From contig JAUXRG010000048.1 of assembly GCA_030681795.1 (NCBI GenBank), forward strand, positions 62,001 through 126,000: 64,000 nucleotides of DNA, given 5' to 3'. Below the pieces are notes generated by a model that saw nothing but the letters and a program-made list of their open reading frames with translations, searched no databases and was not told where the DNA came from. The stretch is from Rubrivivax sp. GTDB lineage: Bacteria > Pseudomonadota > Gammaproteobacteria > Burkholderiales > Burkholderiaceae_C. This document shows, piece after piece, positions 9,311-18,477 of the stretch (position 1 is the stretch's first letter; every line of letters starts with the position of its first letter). A program made the translations under genes and the position numbers.

Positions 9311-10314
9311 GACTTCTGATCACCGGCGGCGCCGGTTTTGTCGGCGCCAGGCTGGCGCACGCGCTGCTGGCACGCGGCACGCTGGCCGGCCAGCGCATCG
9401 CACAACTGGTGCTCACCGACCAGGCGCCGCCGCGCGCCGAGCTGCTGGCCGATGCCCGTGTGCAGGCGCGCACGGGCCCGCTGCTCGAACAAGTGGCGGC
9501 GTTGCGCGACGAGGCTTTCGACGGCGTCTTCCACCTGGCGTCGGCCGTCTCGGGTGAGTGCGAGGCCGATTTCGATCTCGGGCTGCGCTCCAACCTCGAC
9601 AGCACCCGGGCGCTGTTGGATGCCTTGCGCTCGCGTGTGGAGCGCGGCGCCGCGGCGACGAGGCTGGTGTTCTCGAGCTCGGTGGCGGTATTCGGCCCTG
9701 ACCCGGCGGTGCCGCTGCCCGAGCGCGTGGCCGACGACACGCTGCCCACGCCGCAGACCTCCTACGGCACGCACAAGCTGATCTGCGAACACCTGGTGGC
9801 CGACTACACGCGCAAGGGCTATATCGACGGCCGCGCGGCGCGGCTGATGACGGTGACGGTGCGCCCTGGCCGGCCCAACGCCGCGGCGAGTTCGTTTTTC
9901 AGCGGCATCATCCGCGAGCCGCTGGCGGGCGAAGAGGCCCTGCTGCCGGTGTCGCCCGAGGTCTCGCACCCGGTGTCGTCGCCGCGGCGCACGGTGCAGG
10001 GGCTGATCGCTGTCTACGAGGCCAGCCGCGAGGCCTTCAAGGGCCGCACCGCACTGAACCTGCCCGCGCTCAACGTCACCGTGCAGCAGATGCTCGATGC
10101 GCTGGAGGCGGTGGCGGGCGCGAAGGCGAGGGCGCGCGTGCGCCTGCAGCCCGACGCGCGCATTGCCGGCATCGTGGCCAACTGGCCCAAGGGCGCCACG
10201 GCCGCCCGCGCGGCGGGGCTGGGCCTGCTGCCGGAGGAGAATTTCGAAGACATCATCCGCCAGTACATCGATGACTGTGCGGCCACGCCTGGCGCATTGA
10301 AGGGGCTTGCATGA
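9307..10314 (+). CDS. denD: D-erythronate dehydrogenase-like extended SDR
   Basis: NAD-dependent epimerase/dehydratase-fold protein of 335 aa. It starts with the extended-SDR nucleotide motif ITGGAGFVG (residues 5-13), has the catalytic Ser in [10 protein letters not shown] and the Tyr153-x3-Lys157 pair in SYGTHK. The segment [20 protein letters not shown] is characteristic of DenD-type proteins. DenD oxidises D-erythronate to 2-oxo-tetronate, giving the operon a second entry point beside LtnD. The substrate is inferred from family and context. ATGA overlaps join it to otnI and to the following SDR. Confidence 0.85.
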   Translation: MRLLITGGAGFVGARLAHALLARGTLAGQRIAQLVLTDQAPPRAELLADARVQARTGPLLEQVAALRDEAFDGVFHLASAVSGECEADFDLGLRSNLDSTRALLDALRSRVERGAAATRLVFSSSVAVFGPDPAVPLPERVADDTLPTPQTSYGTHKLICEHLVADYTRKGYIDGRAARLMTVTVRPGRPNAAASSFFSGIIREPLAGEEALLPVSPEVSHPVSSPRRTVQGLIAVYEASREAFKGRTALNLPALNVTVQQMLDALEAVAGAKARARVRLQPDARIAGIVANWPKGATAARAAGLGLLPEENFEDIIRQYIDDCAATPGALKGLA

Positions 10315-11063
10315 ACCAGATCGATCTGAAGGGCCGCGTCGCGGTCGTCACCGGCGGCGCGCAGGGCATCGGCTACGCCATCTGCGAGCGGCTGCTGCAG
10401 TCCGGCGCCGCCGTGGTGCTGTGGGACATCGATACGGCTCGCCTGGCCGAGGCCTGCCGCACGTTGGGCAGCCTCGGGGCGGTGCGCGGCCAGGAGGTCG
10501 AACTCACCGACGACGCGGCCGTGGCCGCGGCCACCGCCCAGGCCGTGGCCACCGAAGGCCGCATCGACATCCTCGTCAACAACGCCGGCGTCACCGGTGG
10601 TAACGCCACGACCTGGGAGCTCGACCCGGTGGTCTGGCGCCGCGTCATCGAGGTCAATCTGATCGCGCCCTATCTCACCTCACGCCATGTCGTGCAGGCC
10701 ATGATCTCGCGCGGCTATGGCCGCATCGTCAATATCGCTTCGGTGGCGGGCAAGGAAGGCAACCCCAATGCCTCGCACTACAGCGCCAGCAAGGCCGGGC
10801 TGATTGCGCTGACCAAATCGCTGGCCAAGGAGGTGGCGACCCAGGGCATCCTCGTCAACGCCATCACCCCGGCCGTGGCCAGGACGGCGATGTTCGAGCA
10901 GATGACCCCCGCCCACATCGCCTACATGCTGGGCAAGATCCCGATGGGGCGCTTGCTCGAAGTGCAGGAGATCGCCGCCATGGTGGCCTGGCTGGCCAGC
11001 GAAGACTGCTCGTTCTCCACCGGCGCGGTATTCGACATCACGGGCGGGCGCGCCACCTATTGA
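10311..11063 (+). CDS. Short-chain dehydrogenase/reductase, substrate unknown
   Basis: Classical SDR of 250 aa with the cofactor motif TGGAQGIG (14-21), NNAG, and the catalytic Ser, Tyr157 and Lys161 (HYSASK). It is the last gene of the seven-gene operon and overlaps denD by 4 bp, so it is co-translated with the tetronate genes. It is not needed in the known L-threonate or D-erythronate routes. It could oxidise an upstream aldose, lactone precursor or stereoisomeric acid and feed the pathway. FabG-like ketoreductase is the generic alternative. Confidence 0.85.
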   Translation: MNQIDLKGRVAVVTGGAQGIGYAICERLLQSGAAVVLWDIDTARLAEACRTLGSLGAVRGQEVELTDDAAVAAATAQAVATEGRIDILVNNAGVTGGNATTWELDPVVWRRVIEVNLIAPYLTSRHVVQAMISRGYGRIVNIASVAGKEGNPNASHYSASKAGLIALTKSLAKEVATQGILVNAITPAVARTAMFEQMTPAHIAYMLGKIPMGRLLEVQEIAAMVAWLASEDCSFSTGAVFDITGGRATY

Positions 11064-11150
11064 CGGCCGGAGTGGGCCGCTCGAAGGCCACGGCCAGGCT
11101 CTGACCTTTGTGTTGGCCAAGAGCCAGAGCACATCGCTTCTGCAAGATGT

Positions 11151-12677
11151 TCACATGACGGCGCCGACTTGCCAGGGAACAAATTCGTTTTGTCCGTAGC
11201 CGTACAACTCACTCTTGCTTTGTCTGCCCGAGGCCGTCGCCAGCACCAGCTCGAAAATGCGCCGCCCCATCTCGGGCACTGTGCTGCTGCCGTCGATGAT
11301 CTCGCCACAGTTGAGATCCATGTCGTCTTCCTGCTTGCGCCACAGCGCAGAGTTGGTTGACAGTTTGAGCGCCGGCGAGGGTGCGCAGCCGTAGGCGGAT
11401 CCGCGTCCCGTGGTAAAGCAGATCAGGTTGGCCCCGCCGGCAACCTGGCCAGTCGCACTGACCGGGTCGTAACCCGGCGTGTCCATGTAGACAAAGCCGT
11501 GGGTTGAAACGTTCTCGGCGTACTCGTAAACCGCCTGCAGGTTGCTGGTGCCTCCTTTGGCGATGGCGCCAAGGGACTTTTCCAGGATGGTGGTCAACCC
11601 CCCGGCCTTGTTGCCTGGCGAGGGGTTGTTATTCATCTCACCGTTGTTGATCCGGGTGTAGTGCTCCCACCACTTGATGCGTTCGATCAGTTTTTCACCG
11701 ACTTCGCGCGTCACGGCACGGCGCGTCAGCAGGTGCTCGGCGCCATATATTTCCGGGGTTTCGCTCAGAATGGCAGTACCACCGTGGGCCACCAGCAGGT
11801 CCACCGCCGCGCCCAGCGCCGGATTGGCGCTGATGCCGGAGTAGCCGTCCGAACCACCGCATTGCAGGCCGATGGTGATGTGCGCGGCGCTGCAGGGCTG
11901 GCGCTGGACTGCATTGGCCTGGGGCAGGATGTCATTGATCAGTGCAATGCCTCTGGCCACGGCCTTGGCCGTCCCGCCACTGTCCTGGATGCTGAAAGCG
12001 CGCAACGTTTCGCCTTCGCGCAGGCGGCTGTTGGCCAGCCAGGCATTGATCTGGTTGGACTCGCAGCCCAGCCCCACCACCAATACGGCGGCGAAGTTGG
12101 CGTGGGTCGCGTAACCGGCCAGCGTGCGCTGCAAGATCCGCATGCCCAGGCCATTGCTGTCCATGCCGCAACCGGTGCCGTGGGTCAGCGCCACCACACC
12201 GTCCACATGGGGGAAGTCGGCCAGCGCGGCCGGATTCGTTTGGCGCGAGAAATGGTCGGCCATGGCACGCGCTACGGTGGCCGAGCAATTGACGCTCGAC
12301 AAGATGCCAATGTAGTTGCGCGTGGCGACGCGGCCGTCGGCGCGCTGGATGCCCATGAAGCTGGCTGCATGCAGCGGAACATTGGGCTTGACGTCGGCCC
12401 CAAAGGCATAGTCGCGTTCGAAGTCGCCCTTGTTCGGCCCCATGTCCAGGTTGTGGGTGTGCACATGCTCGCCGGGTGTGATGGCCCGGGAGGCAAAGCC
12501 GATGATCTGGTTATAGCGTCGCACCGGGCCGCCGCAGGCCGTCGCACGCGTTGCCACCTTGTGTCCCGGTGGTATCAGACCCTTGACCGGGATGCCTTCA
12601 ACCACGGTGCCGCTGACCAACTGCTCCCTGGCGATCAGTACATCGTCATTGGGGTGGAGACGGACAAAGGGCGCCAT
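11151..12677 (-). CDS. UxaA-family acid-sugar dehydratase (altronate/galactarate dehydratase-like)
   Basis: Protein of 508 aa with an N-terminal SAF domain (about residues 1-80) fused to the large UxaA domain. Conserved segments include GRVATRNYIGI, HGTGCGM, LGCESNQ, QCGGSDGYSG and AGGANLICFTTGRGS. Altronate (UxaA) and galactarate (GarD) dehydratases are iron-dependent enzymes of this family; their lengths (about 495-523 aa) match. It is the last gene of the TRAP operon, its ATG starting at the base next to the dctM stop. The exact sugar acid cannot be read from the sequence. Confidence 0.85.
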   Translation of the reverse strand: MAPFVRLHPNDDVLIAREQLVSGTVVEGIPVKGLIPPGHKVATRATACGGPVRRYNQIIGFASRAITPGEHVHTHNLDMGPNKGDFERDYAFGADVKPNVPLHAASFMGIQRADGRVATRNYIGILSSVNCSATVARAMADHFSRQTNPAALADFPHVDGVVALTHGTGCGMDSNGLGMRILQRTLAGYATHANFAAVLVVGLGCESNQINAWLANSRLREGETLRAFSIQDSGGTAKAVARGIALINDILPQANAVQRQPCSAAHITIGLQCGGSDGYSGISANPALGAAVDLLVAHGGTAILSETPEIYGAEHLLTRRAVTREVGEKLIERIKWWEHYTRINNGEMNNNPSPGNKAGGLTTILEKSLGAIAKGGTSNLQAVYEYAENVSTHGFVYMDTPGYDPVSATGQVAGGANLICFTTGRGSAYGCAPSPALKLSTNSALWRKQEDDMDLNCGEIIDGSSTVPEMGRRIFELVLATASGRQSKSELYGYGQNEFVPWQVGAVM

Positions 12678-14075
12678 TCAGTTGAACACCGCATTGGGGA
12701 GCCACAGCACCAGCTTCGGGAAGTACGTGATGAGGGCAAGACTACCCAGCAGCGGCACCAGCCAGGGCAGGATCGCCATGGTGGTCCGTTCCACCGAGAG
12801 CTTGGCCACGCGTGCCAGGACGAACAGCACCATGCCCATGGGCGGGTGCAGCAGGCCGATCATCAGGTTGAGCACCATCACGAGACCGAAGTGGACGAGG
12901 TCGATGCCCAGCTTCTGGCAGATGGGTACCAGGATGGGCACCAGGATGGTGATGGCGGCGGTGGGCTCCAGGAAGCAGCCGACGAACAGCATCAGCAGAT
13001 TGGCCAGCAGCAGGAACAGGTAGGGGTTCTGGGTAAAACCCAGCACCCACTCGCTGATGGCGGCGGTCACACCGGTGGCGGTGAGCATCCAGCCAAAGAT
13101 GCTGGCCGACGCCACGATGAACAGCACCGTGCTGGTGGTCTCCACGGTGTCCAGGCAGACCTTCAAAAACGTCTTGAAATTGAGCGTGCGGTACCAGCCA
13201 AAACCCAGCACCATCGCCCACAGACAGGCGGCAATGGCGCCTTCGGTGGGCGTAAAAATGCCGGTCGTCATGCCGCCGATCAACAGCACCGGCGTCATGA
13301 TGGGCAGCGCGGCCTGGAACTTGAACTGCCGGTCGGCAACGAACAGCACGATCAGGCCGACAAACACCGTCGGCTGAGCGGGCAGACCGCCGTGGACTAT
13401 CAAGGCCCACACGAGGACAGGCCAGCCGGCCACCACAAGGGTTTCGAGCAGCGCCTTGATCACCCGTGGCCACTCGAACTTGACGTCGGCACCCCAGCCA
13501 TTCCTGTGGGCAAAGTAGGCCACCGTCAGCATCATCAGAATCGCCAGCAGCGCGCCGGGCAGAATGCCGGCCAGAAAGAGCGAGCCGACGCTGACGTTGG
13601 CCATCATGCCGTAGATCACGAAGGGCAAGCTCGGCGGGATGATCGGGCCCAGCGTGGCCGAGGCCGCCGTCACGCCGACCGCGAACTCGGTGCTGTAGCC
13701 GTGGTCCTTCATGGCCTTGATCTCGATCGTGCCCAGACCGGCGGCGTCGGCAATGGCGGTGCCGCTCATGCCGGCAAAAATCATCGAGCCCAGCACGTTG
13801 ACGTGGCCCAGTCCGCCTTTCATCCAGCCCACCAGCGCCAGTGCGTAGTTGTAGATGCGGTTGGTGATGCCGGCGTTGTTCATCAGGTTCCCGGCCAGGA
13901 TGAAGAAGGGAACGGCCAGCAACGGAAAGCTGTCGATACCGCTGATCATGCGGTGGACCACTACGAACGGGGGCTGCGTCCCGGTCCACCAGATGTAGAG
14001 CAGCGCGGAGCCCGCCATGGCCATGGCCACCGGGATGCCGCCGCTCAGCAGCAATAGAAAGATGATTTTCAGCAC
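12678..14075 (-). CDS. dctM: TRAP transporter large permease (DctM)
   Basis: Inner-membrane protein of 465 aa and the ion-coupled translocation subunit of a TRAP importer. It is strongly hydrophobic throughout with about 12 helices. Typical family stretches are visible: FPLLAVPFFILAGNLMN, FAGMSGTAIADAAGLG and ATLGPIIPPSLPFVIYG. The gene lies 12 bp after dctQ and directly abuts the UxaA-type dehydratase, consistent with uptake of the acid that the dehydratase or the kinase/PdxA2 pair metabolises. Confidence 0.95.
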   Translation of the reverse strand: MLKIIFLLLLSGGIPVAMAMAGSALLYIWWTGTQPPFVVVHRMISGIDSFPLLAVPFFILAGNLMNNAGITNRIYNYALALVGWMKGGLGHVNVLGSMIFAGMSGTAIADAAGLGTIEIKAMKDHGYSTEFAVGVTAASATLGPIIPPSLPFVIYGMMANVSVGSLFLAGILPGALLAILMMLTVAYFAHRNGWGADVKFEWPRVIKALLETLVVAGWPVLVWALIVHGGLPAQPTVFVGLIVLFVADRQFKFQAALPIMTPVLLIGGMTTGIFTPTEGAIAACLWAMVLGFGWYRTLNFKTFLKVCLDTVETTSTVLFIVASASIFGWMLTATGVTAAISEWVLGFTQNPYLFLLLANLLMLFVGCFLEPTAAITILVPILVPICQKLGIDLVHFGLVMVLNLMIGLLHPPMGMVLFVLARVAKLSVERTTMAILPWLVPLLGSLALITYFPKLVLWLPNAVFN

Positions 14076-14087
14076 AAGACGTCCCGC

Positions 14088-14654
14088 TTATGCGTCATCC
14101 ATGGAGGATGTGGGGCGTTCGAGCACGCTGTAGCCCCGTCTGATGTGAAAGAGCGCCACCTGGAGCGCGCGCCAGGTCATGGCCACGAAACCGATCGCGC
14201 AGACGGCGTAGACCAGGTTCATCGGCAGGTCGACAACGGTCATGCGCGCGTCGCGCAGCTTGCTCATCATCATCAGGGTGAGCACCGCGAAGGAGGCCAG
14301 GAACACCACGCGCATCAAGTCCACCAGGAGGGCCATGCCGCGCGCCATCTTGGGCGGCATGAACTTGTAGAAGAAATCCACCTGGATGTGGTTGTTCTTC
14401 GCCACGCCGATGCAGGCACCGATAAAGACCACGCCGATCAGCAGATAGCGCGCAACCTCTTCCGTCCAGGCGGCTGAATCGTTGAGCACATAGCGCGTGA
14501 AGAACTGGTAGAAGACGGTGGCGCCGAGCATCCAGAAGAAACCGAGCGCCACCCAGGCTTCCAGCGTGGTGCCGGAGAGATCAACTGCTTCGTCCTGGGC
14601 GTGGAATTGACCGTCGTCCCCCATGACCTGGGGGAGCGAATCGATGTCCTGCAT
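14088..14654 (-). CDS. dctQ: TRAP transporter small permease (DctQ)
   Basis: Membrane protein of 188 aa with four predicted helices after a polar N-terminus of about 30 residues. The family motif WTEEVARYLLIGVVFIGA spans the second helix, followed by NNHIQVDFF. DctQ links the periplasmic binding protein to DctM. It lies 12 bp downstream of dctP and 12 bp upstream of dctM, so the three are co-transcribed. Confidence 0.93.
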   Translation of the reverse strand: MQDIDSLPQVMGDDGQFHAQDEAVDLSGTTLEAWVALGFFWMLGATVFYQFFTRYVLNDSAAWTEEVARYLLIGVVFIGACIGVAKNNHIQVDFFYKFMPPKMARGMALLVDLMRVVFLASFAVLTLMMMSKLRDARMTVVDLPMNLVYAVCAIGFVAMTWRALQVALFHIRRGYSVLERPTSSMDDA

Positions 14655-14666
14655 GGTGGGTTGCGC

Positions 14667-15665
14667 CTACTTGATGGCGATGATGCGGTCGTAGTCGGTC
14701 TGGCGGTAACCGTAGTCGGTGGGCTTGGCGTTTTTCAGCACCGCCTCGCGGAAGGCGTTCTTGTCCACCGTGATCACGTTGATGCCCTTTTTCTTGAATT
14801 CGTCAACCAGGCGAATTTCGGCGGCGATGATTTCACGCCCGGTCTTTTCGGCGGCTTCCTGCATCACGTCGCTGAAGATTTTCCGGTCGGCCTCAGACAG
14901 CTTGCTCCACAGCGACCCGCCCACGACGGTCAGCAGCGAGTCCACAATGTGGCCGGTCAATGAAATGTGCTTCTGCACTTCAAAGAACTTCTTGGCGAGG
15001 ATGGTGGGCAAGGGGTTTTCCTGCGCGTCCACGGTGCCGTTCTGCAAGGCCAGATAGACCTCGGCAAACGCAATCGGCGTGGCATTCGCCCCCAGCGCCT
15101 TCGGGAAGGCGATATAAGCCGGCGCGTCAGGCACGCGGATCTTCAAACCCTTCATGTCTTCGGGCTTGGAGATGGGGCGGTTGGACGTCACCTGGCGCGC
15201 ACCGTAGTAGTTCAGCGCCGTGATGTGGTTGCCGGTCTTGTCGTCGTAGCCCTTGGCGAGTTCCTTGAAGACGTCGCTCTTGGCGTATTTGAGCTGGTGT
15301 TCGGAGTCACGGAAGATGAACGGGAAGTAGGTCACGGCCAGCGGCGGGTAGCTGGAGGCGGCAAAGCTCGCGCCGGTCAGGATGATGTCCACCGTGCCCA
15401 GGGTCAGGCCCTGGTTGATGTCGGACTCCTTGCCCAACGACGAGGCCGGGAATACCTGCACCTCGTAGCGGCCATTGGTCCGCTTCTTGATCTCGTCGCC
15501 GGCCCAGACCGACCACTTGTGAAAAGGCTCTGACGTCTCGTACACGTGCGCCCACTTCAGTTTGGTCTGCGCGTGGGCAATGCCAAATGTGCCTGCCGCG
15601 CCCGTCAACAGTGCGCAAAAGGCCATCGTCTTCATGGCTTGCAGGGTCAGTTCACGTCTTTTCAT
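14667..15665 (-). CDS. dctP: TRAP transporter substrate-binding protein (DctP)
   Basis: Periplasmic solute-binding protein of 332 aa. An N-terminal Sec signal ends near GIAHAQ. The family features include VQVFPASSLGKESD, the substrate-carboxylate Arg within MKGLKIRVPDAP and the ALQNGTVDAQENPLP segment. DctP proteins of this type bind C4-C6 acid sugars and uronates; tetronate or hexarate is likely from context. GAGGTG precedes the ATG. The gene follows the FadR-type regulator by 38 bp. Confidence 0.93.
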   Translation of the reverse strand: MKRRELTLQAMKTMAFCALLTGAAGTFGIAHAQTKLKWAHVYETSEPFHKWSVWAGDEIKKRTNGRYEVQVFPASSLGKESDINQGLTLGTVDIILTGASFAASSYPPLAVTYFPFIFRDSEHQLKYAKSDVFKELAKGYDDKTGNHITALNYYGARQVTSNRPISKPEDMKGLKIRVPDAPAYIAFPKALGANATPIAFAEVYLALQNGTVDAQENPLPTILAKKFFEVQKHISLTGHIVDSLLTVVGGSLWSKLSEADRKIFSDVMQEAAEKTGREIIAAEIRLVDEFKKKGINVITVDKNAFREAVLKNAKPTDYGYRQTDYDRIIAIK

Positions 15666-15703
15666 GGTGTCACCTCGATGAGTCGTTGTGGAGTTGCTGG
15701 GCG

Positions 15704-16420
15704 TCAGGAAGGCTTTGCGCGGCGCCAGCTCGCGCTGTATCGCTTGTGGGCATTCTTCAGGTGGATTCGCATGGCGCTGCGAGCGGCGAGTGCATTGCGC
15801 GCACGGATCGCCTCGAGCACCGCCGCGTGTTCAATCAGGGCGGCCTCCCACGAGACGTCGTCCTCGAAGTGGTCGCCGAGCCGCTCGAATAGCGTGCCGT
15901 GCCGGGCCTGCCAGTAGGTGCTGATGGTGTCGCGCAGCACGTGGTTGCCGCAGGACTGGGCAATCGCACTGTGAAATGCCTCATCGCCATCGCGCGGGAT
16001 TCGGCCCTGGGCAATTTCATCGCGCATTAGTTGCAGCGCATGCTCCATCTGCTGGAGGTCCGCCTTCTTGGCGTTGCGCGCCGCCAGTGCCGCGACCTCG
16101 CTCTCCACGAGCTCGCGCGCGCGCATCAGCTCCAGCGGGCCCCACTCGACGGCGGCACTGGCGTTCTTGCGCGAAGGTTGGCGGGCGCTTGGCTTGAGCA
16201 CATAGATGCCCGAGCCGCCGCGCACTTCGACCACCTTTTCCACCTCCAGCGCGATCAGGGCTTCACGCACCGATGGGCGGCTTACGCCCAGTTGCTTGGC
16301 CAGTTCCCGCTCGGCCGGCAGGCGCGAGCCCACGGCGAACTCGCCCGCGCCGATGAGCGAGCGCAATTGCTCGGCGATTTGGCGATACAGGCGCTGGGGT
16401 TCGATGGATTGCAGCGGCAT
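15704..16420 (-). CDS. FadR-subfamily GntR regulator of module B
   Basis: Regulator of 238 aa. The N-terminal winged helix (GSRLPAERELAKQLGVSR, then VREALIALE) is followed by an FCD domain with RARELVESEVAALAA, DEAFHSAIAQSCGN and LIEHAAVLEAIRA, containing the metal-binding Asp/His set. It is the first gene of the minus-strand operon with the TRAP genes and dehydratase. A FadR-type operator (16469-16479) lies about 50 bp upstream, and a near copy lies upstream of the kinase at 19560, so it probably represses both units and itself. Confidence 0.92.
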   Translation of the reverse strand: MPLQSIEPQRLYRQIAEQLRSLIGAGEFAVGSRLPAERELAKQLGVSRPSVREALIALEVEKVVEVRGGSGIYVLKPSARQPSRKNASAAVEWGPLELMRARELVESEVAALAARNAKKADLQQMEHALQLMRDEIAQGRIPRDGDEAFHSAIAQSCGNHVLRDTISTYWQARHGTLFERLGDHFEDDVSWEAALIEHAAVLEAIRARNALAARSAMRIHLKNAHKRYSASWRRAKPS

Positions 16421-16468
16421 GCCAGGCTCTTTTGTGTCGGTGCTCCGGCTTGGGCCGTGGTGGACAAG

Positions 16469-16508
16469 TGGTCAGGCCAATTCATAATCCCATGATTCCA
16501 TCTGCCGC
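16469..16508 (-). promoter_or_regulatory. Operator-promoter of the regulator/TRAP operon
   Basis: TGGTCAGGCCA (16469-16479) is an imperfect palindrome of the FadR-type TGGTNNNACCA pattern. On the minus strand it follows a -10 TATGAA (16486-16481) and a weak -35 GCGGCA (16508-16503, 16-bp spacer), so a bound repressor would cover the transcription start. About 65 bp here (16462-16527) align with the region upstream of the kinase gene. The -35 is poor; the operator and the repeated context are the main support. Confidence 0.6.
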
Positions 16509-16620
16509 GTATCCGGTCAAACCCTGCGGTGCCTGCAACGCCGTCGTGCAGCCGCAAGCCGGCATGGGATCCACTCGTTGGCGATGCCCCTTGCATCGGG
16601 CCCGGCCGACGCTTCGCCGC

Positions 16621-17400
16621 TCAGGGCATGAGCTGGCCGCCATTGACCTCGATGATCTGGCCGGTGATGTAGCTTGACAGCACATCGTCGGCCAGAAACA
16701 GGTAGGCCCCCACGCATTCGTCGGCGGTTCCCAATCGGCCCATCGGGATGCTGCGGCGCGCGCCTTCGAGTTGCTCCGGTGTGGAATTGCGTGTGTGGAA
16801 GTCGGTCAGGATGACGCCCGGGGCCACACCGTTGACGCGCACGCCGTGCGGAGCCATCTCGCGCGCCAGCACGCGGGTCATCGTGCTGACAAAGGCCTTG
16901 GCCGCACCGTACAGGCCCGCGCCCTCGCCGCCGCCGGTGCGCGCGGCGATCGAGGTCGTGTTGATCATGCTGCCGCGTCCGGCGTTGCGCATCACGGGCG
17001 CGCAAGCGCGACAAAGGGCGAAGGCGGCATGGGTGTTGAGGCCGATCACACGGTCAAAGTCCTCGTCGCTGGCTTGCTCCAGCGTGCGGCGACCAAACAT
17101 GTCGCCCGCGTTGTTGACCAGGACATCCAGGCCGCCGAACGCCCGAACGGTCTGCGCCACCAGTTGTTCGGGCACGCTGCGGTCCAGCATGTCGCCGGCC
17201 AGTGTGAGGGCCTGGCCGCCGGCCTGGCGGATGATGCTGGCGACGCCTTCCGCGCCCTCACGGTTGCGCGAGTAATGCACGGCGACCCGGGCACCCGCAG
17301 CGCCGAGAGATTGCGCCACGGCCGCGCCGATGCCGGAGCCGCCGCCCGTGACCAGCACGGACTTGTTCGCAAACCGCAGGGCTTGGGAGGGGGTGATCAT
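16621..17400 (-). CDS. Short-chain dehydrogenase/reductase of module B
   Basis: Classical SDR of 259 aa. TGGGSGIG lies at 18-25, NNAG near 96, with catalytic Ser150, Tyr164 and Lys168 (YGAAK). It is the third and last gene of the kinase-pdxA2-SDR unit, starting 50 bp after pdxA2 with AGGAAG upstream. Neither DtnK nor PdxA2 needs an SDR partner, so it may oxidise an alternative sugar acid or make a substrate for the UxaA-type dehydratase route. The substrate is unknown; a FabG-like reductase is the generic alternative. Confidence 0.87.
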   Translation of the reverse strand: MITPSQALRFANKSVLVTGGGSGIGAAVAQSLGAAGARVAVHYSRNREGAEGVASIIRQAGGQALTLAGDMLDRSVPEQLVAQTVRAFGGLDVLVNNAGDMFGRRTLEQASDEDFDRVIGLNTHAAFALCRACAPVMRNAGRGSMINTTSIAARTGGGEGAGLYGAAKAFVSTMTRVLAREMAPHGVRVNGVAPGVILTDFHTRNSTPEQLEGARRSIPMGRLGTADECVGAYLFLADDVLSSYITGQIIEVNGGQLMP

Positions 17401-17450
17401 GGGGTGTCTTCCTGTGGTGTCTAGGGACTGATCGGGCTGGCGTTGCGGAG

Positions 17451-18461
17451 TCAGGCGGGTGCACGCGCCGCGCGCCGGCCTTCGACCAGCACCATGGCGT
17501 ACTGGATGGCGTCGACCATGCTCTCGGCACTGGCGCGGCCTGTGCCCGCGATGTCGAAAGCCGTGCCATGGTCCACTGACGTGCGCAGGATGGGCAGGCC
17601 CAGCGTGATGTTGACGCCGCTGACGGCCTGCCATGCACCCGTGGCCGGGTCGATGCTGAAGCCCAGCAGCTTGACCGGAATGTGGCCCTGGTCGTGGTAC
17701 ATCGCCACCACCGCATCGAACTGCTGGGCGCGCAGCTTGATGAACACCGTGTCGCCGGGCCACGGACCGGTCACGGCGTGACCTGCGGCGGCGTATTCGG
17801 CGATCACCGGGGCAATGATGGCGCCCTCTTCCTTGCCCAGAATGCCGCCTTCACCGGCATGTGGATTGAGCCCGGCGACGGCCACGCGAGGCGCCAGGAT
17901 GCCCAGGGCGTGCAGCGCGTCGAGTGTCACGTCGAGCACGCGGCGCAGGCGCTGCGGCGTCAGGCGTGCGGGCACCTCGGCCAGCGCGCAGTGGGTGGTG
18001 ACGTGGGACACGCGCATCGGGCCATGCGCCAGCATCATGACGCCGTCGCGCATGCCGCTGAGATGGGCCAGCATTTCGGTGTGGCCCTCGAACGGATAGC
18101 CCGCCAGGTGCAGCGCCTCTTTGCACAGGGGGGCTGTCACGATGGCGTCGGCTTCGCCGCTTTGGCAGAGTCGCACCGCGCGTTCCACGGCGCGGTAGGC
18201 CCAGTGGCCACCGGCGTCGGAAATCTGACCGATGACCACCGTCTGCAGCACCGGGCCGACGTCGATCATCTCCAGTGCCGCGCAGTCGAGATGCAGCAAG
18301 CGCGCGGCCTGCTCCAGTGCCTGGCCACTGCCCAGCACCTTGAGTTCGATGCGACCCTGCGCAATGAGATCGCGCATCTGGCGCGCGGCTTTGACGACGA
18401 TTTCGGGGCCGATGCCGGCCGGGTCGCCCATGGTCAAGGCCAGTCGGATAGGGGTAGGCAT
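17451..18461 (-). CDS. pdxA2: 4-phospho-D-threonate/D-erythronate 3-dehydrogenase (PdxA2)
   Basis: PdxA-family oxidoreductase of 336 aa. The N-terminal GDPAGIGPEI, the metal-binding FEGHTEMLAHLSG and MYHDQGHIPVK, and ITLGLPILRTSVDHGTA are all present. Characterised PdxA2 enzymes oxidise the 4-phospho acid made by a DUF1537 kinase and decarboxylate it to DHAP, unlike PdxA of pyridoxine synthesis. The adjacent DUF1537 kinase 16 bp upstream supports PdxA2. The ATG at 18461 is chosen for the homologous start and the AAGGA Shine-Dalgarno. Confidence 0.9.
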   Translation of the reverse strand: MPTPIRLALTMGDPAGIGPEIVVKAARQMRDLIAQGRIELKVLGSGQALEQAARLLHLDCAALEMIDVGPVLQTVVIGQISDAGGHWAYRAVERAVRLCQSGEADAIVTAPLCKEALHLAGYPFEGHTEMLAHLSGMRDGVMMLAHGPMRVSHVTTHCALAEVPARLTPQRLRRVLDVTLDALHALGILAPRVAVAGLNPHAGEGGILGKEEGAIIAPVIAEYAAAGHAVTGPWPGDTVFIKLRAQQFDAVVAMYHDQGHIPVKLLGFSIDPATGAWQAVSGVNITLGLPILRTSVDHGTAFDIAGTGRASAESMVDAIQYAMVLVEGRRAARAPA

Positions 18462-18477
18462 GTGGGGCGTTCCTTCG

